Below, piece by piece: positions 58,446-64,000 of a stretch of 64,000 nucleotides of DNA. The notes beneath the pieces are model-generated. The model was given only the letters and a program-made list of their open reading frames with translations, made no database searches and was not told the origin of the DNA. The stretch spans positions 1,116,001-1,180,000 of the forward strand of contig JADJWG010000002.1 in the NCBI GenBank assembly GCA_016716475.1, given 5' to 3'. Each line of letters starts with the position of its first letter. Within the stretch, counting starts at the first letter, position 1. Source of the stretch: Phycisphaerales bacterium. Lineage in GTDB: Bacteria; Planctomycetota; Phycisphaerae; UBA1845; Fen-1342. The position numbers and the translations under genes are program-made.

Positions 58446-59147
58446 TCAGCCGGCTGCGGCCGCCGCGGCAGCGGCCGCTGTTGCCGCGGCAACTGCGGCC
58501 GCAACGGCTTCTTGCGCCGCGCGGGCCGCGCCCGCCAGCACGTTACCCTCTCCCAGGGACTTGATCCGCTGCCGGTGCTCCCGGACGAACGGCCGTCCAA
58601 ACGCCACGGTCAGCAGACCCGCGGTATGCGCCAGGGCAATCAAAAAAACGGTCCGCTCATCGGGTGCGGGGCCGGTCTGCTTGATCGCACTTTCAATGCG
58701 AGCGCGAAGCGCACGCTCGCGCCGCCCGTCGAGTTCTGGATAAATGCGACGTCGAAAGATCCACAGCACGCGCTCTTCGGCAACCCGTAGCGCACCACGC
58801 TCGACGAGTTGCAGTGCGATGCGTTCAATGAGCCGCCGCGTTCCACCCAGGCGTGCGACCCAGACCCGCAGGCGCTGGCGCCGCTTACTGGCCGCAATCC
58901 GCACCATGGTCTCGGTCAGCAGATTATCCCCCCACGGTGCCGCGCGCAGGCCTTCCACGAAGTGCTTGCGCTCGTCCTCGAGCCGAATACCGCCGCGCAG
59001 CAGGAGTTCACCGAGGAGTGCACCTGATAGGGCAAAACGCAACCCCTTGGCGCGCCAGTCCACCGTACCGCGCTCATCGTGCAGTGCGAGCAGCAGCAAC
59101 TCCTCGTGCAGGCCCAGCGCGTCTGTAGGTGTTCTCTTGGCAGCCAT
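58446..59147 (-). CDS. GPP34-family protein
   Basis: A 233-residue protein of the Golgi phosphoprotein 3 (GPP34) fold, seen in bacteria with no settled role but able to bind phosphoinositide-type lipids in eukaryotes. LGLHEELLLLALHDERGTVD, then FALSGALLGELLLRGGIRLE and GGTRRLIERIALQLVERGAL are characteristic. From about 205 the protein ends with a run of Ala/Val/Glu and 9 consecutive Ala residues. Start 59147 has GAGGGAG upstream; the frame beyond is not protein-like. It is divergent from a zinc-ribbon membrane gene. Confidence 0.82.
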   Translation of the reverse strand: MAAKRTPTDALGLHEELLLLALHDERGTVDWRAKGLRFALSGALLGELLLRGGIRLEDERKHFVEGLRAAPWGDNLLTETMVRIAASKRRQRLRVWVARLGGTRRLIERIALQLVERGALRVAEERVLWIFRRRIYPELDGRRERALRARIESAIKQTGPAPDERTVFLIALAHTAGLLTVAFGRPFVREHRQRIKSLGEGNVLAGAARAAQEAVAAAVAAATAAAAAAAAAG

Positions 59148-59293
59148 GTCTCCCTCGCTTTTCTGCCGCTGTTCGCTTGGGGCGACTCTCACCGGTAACG
59201 GCCACAAGGCAACTCGGTACTCGTTCAACGGGGCGCGTGGTTCAGTCGCAGGCGACATAGCCCACGGACCGCGTGTCTACTGGTAAGATAACC

Positions 59294-59320
59294 TTGCCTT
59301 GTCTAACTGGCGATTAGAAT
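59294..59320 (+). promoter_or_regulatory. Promoter-like TTGCCT / TAGAAT
   Basis: TTGCCT at 59294-59299 and TAGAAT at 59315-59320, spacer 15 nt (short). It precedes the zinc-ribbon membrane gene. Confidence 0.4.
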
Positions 59321-59378
59321 GCCCCATGGTGTTTGTACCACATTCGGCCGGGCATTCCGTAACTGCGAGGGCAACTTG

Positions 59379-59855
59379 GTGAGCCACGAAGACGAATGGA
59401 AGCCGGCAGGCAGACCAGACCCGGCCACCGAGCTACTCCGCCACTACCTGGCTGACCGCGATGAGCCGTGTCCACGCTGCGGCTATAACCTGCGCCAGCT
59501 CCAATCACTGCGCTGCCCCGAGTGCGGCGATGCACTGCGGCTGCGCATCGCATTGGTCGAGCCGCGAATGGCGGCCTACCTGACACTTCTTGCCGTCTGC
59601 GCAATCGCCTTGGGTGGGGCGTTGCTGATGTGCCTGCTCGCAGTTTTTCAAGCCCCGGGCTCCTGGTGGACCGAGTTCAGTGCTCGCATCCTGCTGTGGA
59701 TGCTGGTTCTCGCCGGTGGTGCGTTGGCATGCGTGCTGAGATTCGGGCGGTGGATCCGGCGCCGATCTACATTGAGGCAATGGTTGTTGGTCTCAACAGC
59801 AGTGCTAGTCTTCAGCGGCTTGGCCACGGCCTTCATCCTGGAGTTTGACGATTAG
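59379..59855 (+). CDS. Zinc-ribbon membrane protein
   Basis: A 158-residue protein. PCPRCGYNLRQLQSLRCPEC is a compact four-Cys zinc ribbon near the N-terminus. Three hydrophobic segments follow (LTLLAVCAIALGGALLMCLL; ILLWMLVLAGGALACVL; LLVSTAVLVFSGLATAF). Such CPRCGYxLxGL-type ribbon/membrane proteins are common in planctomycetes and are of unknown function. The GTG at 59379 is preferred; an in-frame ATG at 59319 overlaps the promoter-like TAGAAT. It is followed by the esterase gene after about 120 nt. Confidence 0.65.
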   Translation: MSHEDEWKPAGRPDPATELLRHYLADRDEPCPRCGYNLRQLQSLRCPECGDALRLRIALVEPRMAAYLTLLAVCAIALGGALLMCLLAVFQAPGSWWTEFSARILLWMLVLAGGALACVLRFGRWIRRRSTLRQWLLVSTAVLVFSGLATAFILEFDD

Positions 59856-59977
59856 CAGCCGGCCCGCCGTCCATGGTGACCACCCACCACCGCACGTGGA
59901 CATACTTGCGGCCGGGTGCACTCGTTACGCCGGATGCGCGGTACGATGCGCGCGGTGAATTCCCAAAAGGAGAACCC

Positions 59978-61546
59978 ATGCCTACCCGCCTGTCGAACCG
60001 GCATACGACCAGCCGCTTACTGACGTGCGCCCTTATGTTCACCCTCGCGACGACGGCCGGGGCCGCGGTGCGTCTGCCGCACATCTTCGGCGCGGGCATG
60101 GTCGTTCAGCGCGATCAACCGATCCCGGTCTGGGGCTGGGCCGATTCCGGTGAAACCGTCACCATCGAGTTTGCGGACTCGACGGTCTTCACAACCGCAA
60201 ACGATACCGGGCAGTGGTCGGTAACGTTGCCGCCGCGCGCTGCCGGCGGACCACACACGCTCACTATCCGCGCCACCAATACGCTGAAGCTCGACGACGT
60301 CCTCGTCGGCGAAGTCTGGCTCTGTTCGGGCCAGTCCAATATGGAGTGGGGGCTGCGCTCCAGCTCCGACCCCGACACGACGATCGCCGCCGCCGACTAC
60401 CCCCGCATCCGCTTCTTCCGCGTTCCCCACCGTGCGACACCTGAGCCACAGGATGATGTTGAGGGCGAGTGGCAAATCTGCACACCTGAGAATGTCGGCA
60501 CTGGCGGCGGATGGAACGTGGGGTTCTCCGCGGTTGCATATCATTACGGCCGCATTCTGCATACTGAACTTGATGTTCCCGTCGGACTCATCCTGTCCGC
60601 GTGGGGTGGCACGAGGATTGAGCCGTGGACACCCTCCGCCGGCCTGGCCCTGTTGCCTACCCTGGGTGACATCCTAACTGCGACAGAGCAAGCCCAATCC
60701 AGCCACCTGGCCGCAACGCGGGACGCGCTCGCGGCCTTCGAAGCGTGGCTCCCGAACGCCCGGGCGGCCGTGGAGCGCGGCGCACCACCAGCGCCACCGC
60801 CCGCGTGGCCGGTACACCCGCTGGAGCAACCGAGCGGACCGACGGCACTGTATAACGGCATGATCCATCCACTCGTGCCGTTTGCGCTGCGCGGCGTGAT
60901 CTGGTACCAGGGTGAATCGAACCATCCTGACGGCATGCTGTACCGTGACAAGATGGAGGCGCTCATCCGCGGCTGGCGGCTGGTCTGGAACCAGGGCGAC
61001 TTCCCATTCTACTATGTGCAACTCGCACCTTACGGGTTGATCTACACCGGTGAACAACTGCCGCGCATCTGGGAAGCACAGATGGCCGCACTCGCCCTAC
61101 CCCAAACCGGGATGGCGGTCACGGTCGACATCGGTGACGTCCACGACATCCACCCCAAGAACAAGCACGATGTCGGCCACCGCCTGGCGCTGTGGGCCCT
61201 GGCAAATACCTACGGCCGTGCGGAACTGGTGTACTCCGGCCCGTTGTACGCGGGGATGACGGCGGAAGATGGCCGGGTGCGAATTCGGTTCCGACACACG
61301 GGCGGCGGGCTGGCGACACGTGATGGCGCAGCGCCATCGCACTTTGAAATCGCCGGTGTGGATCGCCGTTTCGTACCCGCACAGGCCGTGCTCGACAGCG
61401 ACACGGTGGTCGTGCATAGCGAGGCGGTACCAGAACCGGTCGCCGTACGGTACGCGTGGAGCCAGCGCGCGGAGCCGAACCTGATGAACCGGGAGGGCCT
61501 CCCGGCGTCGCCATTCCGGACAGACAACTGGCCGGTGGAACGGTAG
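59978..61546 (+). CDS. Sialate O-acetylesterase-like protein
   Basis: A 522-residue secreted enzyme. A signal peptide (RLLTCALMFTLATTAGA) is followed by a beta-sandwich (VRLPHIFGAGMVVQRDQPIP and VWGWADSGETVTIEF). The SGNH hydrolase core has GEVWLCSGQSNMEWGL (nucleophile Ser) and ALYNGMIHPLVPFALRGVIW, then YQGESN. The catalytic Asp/His pair is probably in the IHPKNKHDVGHRLALWALAN stretch. It removes acetyl groups from sugars such as sialic acids or plant glycans. AAAAGGAGA precedes the ATG at 59978; the frame is open further upstream. Confidence 0.9.
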   Translation: MPTRLSNRHTTSRLLTCALMFTLATTAGAAVRLPHIFGAGMVVQRDQPIPVWGWADSGETVTIEFADSTVFTTANDTGQWSVTLPPRAAGGPHTLTIRATNTLKLDDVLVGEVWLCSGQSNMEWGLRSSSDPDTTIAAADYPRIRFFRVPHRATPEPQDDVEGEWQICTPENVGTGGGWNVGFSAVAYHYGRILHTELDVPVGLILSAWGGTRIEPWTPSAGLALLPTLGDILTATEQAQSSHLAATRDALAAFEAWLPNARAAVERGAPPAPPPAWPVHPLEQPSGPTALYNGMIHPLVPFALRGVIWYQGESNHPDGMLYRDKMEALIRGWRLVWNQGDFPFYYVQLAPYGLIYTGEQLPRIWEAQMAALALPQTGMAVTVDIGDVHDIHPKNKHDVGHRLALWALANTYGRAELVYSGPLYAGMTAEDGRVRIRFRHTGGGLATRDGAAPSHFEIAGVDRRFVPAQAVLDSDTVVVHSEAVPEPVAVRYAWSQRAEPNLMNREGLPASPFRTDNWPVER

Positions 61547-61700
61547 CGCCAGCAGCCCTTCGCGAGTAGTCCTGCTTTCACACCTGGTCACTACCCGGCA
61601 CTGCGCTCAAGTGCCAGGTCGGCATTCGTCGTACCCGCAAGGGTAGTGAGAATCGGCCGCGCGTCCTCGAATTGCATTCCTGTGCAACAGGAGCTGCAAA

Positions 61701-62156
61701 ATGCACTGCCGCACACTCATGCACACGGACACCACCCAGGCCGAGGAGGTTCGCCGGCTATTCTTTGAAGCGTATACGGTTGAGGCCGCGCTGATCGGCG
61801 TGGCGGACTTCCCACCCTTGCGGCGCAGTGCGTCCGACATTGCCAGGGCCCCGTCGATCTTTTTCGGCTGTGAACGGGACCAAGAACTCGCGGCGGTGGC
61901 GGAAGTCGAAACCACAAATGGCCCCACCGCGAACATTGCCGCCTTTGCCGTACGACCCGCGTGGTTTCGCCACGGCATGGGTACGTTCCTGTTGGCACAC
62001 CTGCTTGCGCTTCTGGACAAAACAACCGTGACGGTCTCCACGGCGTGTGGCAACATTCCGGCGCTAGCGCTCTACGAGAAATTCGGTTTCCGCTCGTCGC
62101 GGCACTGGCGCACGGCTTGTGGAATCGACATGGTTACCCTCGCGCGCGAACCGTAG
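61701..62156 (+). CDS. GNAT-family N-acetyltransferase
   Basis: A 151-residue GNAT fold. The acetyl-CoA loop is in IAAFAVRPAWFRHGMGTFLL, and the closing NIPALALYEKFGFRSSRHW is characteristic. FFGCERDQELAAVAEV holds the central strands. The acceptor is unknown; it could act on small molecules or proteins. AGGAG precedes the ATG. It is convergent with ybaB. Confidence 0.82.
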   Translation: MHCRTLMHTDTTQAEEVRRLFFEAYTVEAALIGVADFPPLRRSASDIARAPSIFFGCERDQELAAVAEVETTNGPTANIAAFAVRPAWFRHGMGTFLLAHLLALLDKTTVTVSTACGNIPALALYEKFGFRSSRHWRTACGIDMVTLAREP

Positions 62157-62172
62157 TGTGCCGCCGCAGCGT

Positions 62173-62526
62173 TTACAAACCGGGCAAACCGCCCCCAAAC
62201 ATCTTTTCGATACCTGACAGGTCCATTCCGCCGGTGAGTTGCTGCATTTCCTTCTGCACTGCCTCGCGGCTGCGAGCCACAGCATCACGGACGGCCGCAG
62301 CCGTCAGTTCCTCGAGCAGTTCAACGTCGCCGCTTTGGACAAGTGCCGGCTCGATCCGCAGGGAAACCACTTCGCCCCGGCCGTCGACCGTGGCACGCAC
62401 CTGCCCGCCGCCGGCCTCTCCGACGATGCGGGCCGCCCCAAGCCGCTCGTTCATCGCGCGCATGGATTCCTTGATCGCACCCGCGTTTTTCATCAGGTTC
62501 ATCAGTGAACCGAGATTGCCGAACAT
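62173..62526 (-). CDS. ybaB: Nucleoid-associated protein YbaB/EbfC
   Basis: A 117-residue protein. The middle helix-strand pattern VGEAGGGQVRATVDGRGEVV, then SLRIEPALVQSGDVELLEEL and a C-terminal helix rich in Glu/Gln fit YbaB/EbfC, a dimeric DNA-binding protein. It typically sits next to dnaX and recR; here it follows dnaX by 43 nt on the minus strand. GGGAG precedes the ATG. RecR is not in the window. Confidence 0.9.
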   Translation of the reverse strand: MFGNLGSLMNLMKNAGAIKESMRAMNERLGAARIVGEAGGGQVRATVDGRGEVVSLRIEPALVQSGDVELLEELTAAAVRDAVARSREAVQKEMQQLTGGMDLSGIEKMFGGGLPGL

Positions 62527-62569
62527 GCATCACTCCCAGCAACCGGGGCACTTAGGCACACCGGCAATA

Positions 62570-64000
62570 TTACTTCTTCTGCGATGGCGTGAGGGCAGGC
62601 GGGCCCTCCGGCGGGCTGCGCTCCACACTCACTACGACCCCGTCGAACAGTTCGATGGCCTGCCTGACGATGGGATCCTCCTCCGCCCGGCGGCGCTCCT
62701 CATTGGACACCTCAATGCCACGTGACCGCTCGGACGGCGCCCCCTCAGCGCCGCTCCGGGTTGTCGCAGCGGCCGACGGGGCAACCGCACGAACCAGGGC
62801 GGCCTCGGTTGATGCCGGAACGCGGGTCTCCGCAGGAATCGGTCGTAACGGCGCAGTTTCGGAGGGAGCTACGTCAGCGAGTTCCCTGATCCGCGGTCGC
62901 GCTGCAACAGGCGGTGCCGGCTCACACGTCGCCAACGACTCGGTGGTCTCGTCAGCTACGCTCTTTTTTTTTTGATCCGCGCCGTCACCCTCCGCAGGTA
63001 ACTGTCGCAGGAGCTGCTCGATGGCGGTCCATTCGCGCAGCCGGGCAAGGCGCAGCATCGTCACCTCTGCGAGGGCCCGCCCGGCACTGCTGAAGCGTAC
63101 GTGCCGACGGAGTTCCTCAAGCATCGGGATCATCTGTACGTAATGCGAGAGCTCGAATTTCTGCGCCAGTGCAACGTAACTTGCACGGGCCGCGGCCGGC
63201 ACATCGACCATGCCCGTATCGGCGCCGCAAGTGCGGAGCAACAGCAGTGTCCGCGCAACATCGATCGCGTCCTGGCAGAACAGTTCGATACCGCGACCGG
63301 CGCCGAGGATCGCATCCAGCCCCCGGAGTACTCCGGCGACGTCACCCGCACCGACTTGTTCGAAAAGGGCGAAGACCTGCTCGTTCTGGGCCGGCGGCAG
63401 CAGTTCATCGAGCACCCCGGCGTCGAGCTGCGACGGAGAGACGGAGAGCAACTGATCAAGGATGCTGAGGGCGTCGCGCATCGAGCCGTTTGCGAGGCGA
63501 GCGATGCGCTGCACGACGGCCGACTCAACCTGGGTACCCTCGGCCGCGGCGATCTCGGTCAGGCGGGCGGCGATCGGCTCGGGGCCGATATTGCGGAAAT
63601 TGAAACGCTGGCAGCGGCTCTGGATGGTTGCGGGAACCTTCTGAATCTCAGTGGTTGCGAGGATGAATTTCACATGCTCAGGGGGCTCTTCGAGGGTCTT
63701 GAGCAGCGCGTTGAACGCGCTGATCGACAGCATGTGGACCTCGTCGATGATGTAAACCTTGAAACGCGCGCGTGCCGGACGATAAGCGGTATTGCTGCGC
63801 AATTCGCGGATGTTCTCCACGCCGGTATTACTGGCAGCGTCGATCTCGAGCACGTCGACATCCTGCCCCTCGGCAATCTTGCGACAGGCATCACAATTTC
63901 CGCAGGGGGTGGCAGTCGGTGTGTCGTAGGAGAGGCAATTCAGCGCTTTCGCAAGGATGCGGGCCATGCTCGTCTTGCCGACCCCGCGGGTGCCGGTGAA
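62570..64000 (-). CDS. dnaX: DNA polymerase III gamma/tau subunit DnaX (partial)
   Basis: The N-terminus is beyond the window edge. The visible part begins at the Walker A segment TGTRGVGKTSMARILAK, then the zinc module with CGNCDACRKIAEG, Walker B-like VYIIDEVHMLSI and sensor 1 ILATTEIQKVPATIQSRC. The C-terminal third is Ala/Pro/Glu-rich. A run of ten A residues in the mRNA (62964-62973) would let slippage produce a shorter gamma form. DnaX loads the sliding clamp. It is followed by ybaB as in many genomes. Confidence 0.93.
   Translation of the reverse strand, partial: FTGTRGVGKTSMARILAKALNCLSYDTPTATPCGNCDACRKIAEGQDVDVLEIDAASNTGVENIRELRSNTAYRPARARFKVYIIDEVHMLSISAFNALLKTLEEPPEHVKFILATTEIQKVPATIQSRCQRFNFRNIGPEPIAARLTEIAAAEGTQVESAVVQRIARLANGSMRDALSILDQLLSVSPSQLDAGVLDELLPPAQNEQVFALFEQVGAGDVAGVLRGLDAILGAGRGIELFCQDAIDVARTLLLLRTCGADTGMVDVPAAARASYVALAQKFELSHYVQMIPMLEELRRHVRFSSAGRALAEVTMLRLARLREWTAIEQLLRQLPAEGDGADQKKKSVADETTESLATCEPAPPVAARPRIRELADVAPSETAPLRPIPAETRVPASTEAALVRAVAPSAAATTRSGAEGAPSERSRGIEVSNEERRRAEEDPIVRQAIELFDGVVVSVERSPPEGPPALTPSQKK
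62964..62973 (-). promoter_or_regulatory. A10 slippery tract in dnaX
   Basis: Ten consecutive A residues in the dnaX mRNA encode Gln-Lys-Lys-Lys with the following G. Adding one A leads to TGA within four codons; losing one leads to TAG within three. GGAGGG lies 14 nt upstream, which could act as a frameshift stimulator. Confidence 0.6.

Overview
The window is about 64 kb of GC-rich bacterial chromosome. Several things point to a planctomycete, probably Phycisphaerae-like: the gene style, the FliW/CsrA-coupled flagellins, the type of integrase remnant, and the small zinc-ribbon and sigma-like element genes. This placement is an inference from family resemblance; no rRNA is present to confirm it.

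Region 1 (1-9.4 kb) is a plus-strand flagellar cluster: the end of flgI, a rod-binding protein, a FlgN-like chaperone, flgK, an enlarged flgL, fliW, csrA and two flagellins. Region 2 (9.5-14.3 kb) is a minus-strand block for the methylcitrate cycle and citrate synthesis (prpD, gltA, prpB, prpC). Region 3 (14.4-31.3 kb) is mostly housekeeping: rsgA, murJ, fliN, asnB, fpg, a B12-type radical SAM protein, a rhodanese/DoxX pair, a thiamine-binding-type protein, an M3 peptidase, a URO-D family protein and a DedA-like protein. Four or five genes between 14.4 and 20.9 kb have a -10 hexamer only 6-7 nt before the ATG, so their mRNAs may be leaderless. A DUF502 membrane protein (31.3-32.1 kb) closes this region.

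Region 4 (about 32.2-55.2 kb) looks like a genomic island. Two same-orientation fragments of a tyrosine-recombinase-type integrase gene, sharing about 115 bp, lie at 32.23 kb and 54.87 kb, and the second sits beside a tRNA-Lys(CTT) gene. The left edge holds element debris: a zinc ribbon gene, a sigma-like small gene, a tRNA-Met-like structure and a phage-like small gene. Next comes a GAF/AAA+/HTH sigma54 activator (34.3 kb), followed by four transcription units. They contain a 33-aa hydrophobic peptide with a diadenylate-cyclase-like protein; a sigma70-family factor; a lipoprotein/STAS/DUF2934/HPF-like/PP2C/Mla (MCE) lipid-transport run; and an RND efflux system with a hydrolase. Each of the four units is preceded by the same architecture. 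A three-part site (GCGYCAA, GCGYCAA, TTGRCGC with fixed 20- and 11-bp steps) lies 135-138 bp upstream of a GG-N10-GC sigma54 -24/-12 element, and a TTAGNNRAAA box lies 31-32 bp upstream of that element. I read this as a self-contained sigma54 envelope-stress regulon whose activator gene is on the island. It is the main discovery in the window.

Region 5 (55.3-64 kb) returns to core genes: purQ, a YraQ-type permease with its TIGR03943 partner, a GPP34 protein, a zinc-ribbon membrane protein, a sialate O-acetylesterase, a GNAT acetyltransferase, ybaB and the 3' part of dnaX. The dnaX gene has a run of ten A residues; both alternative reading frames stop within a few codons of it, as expected for tau/gamma production by slippage.
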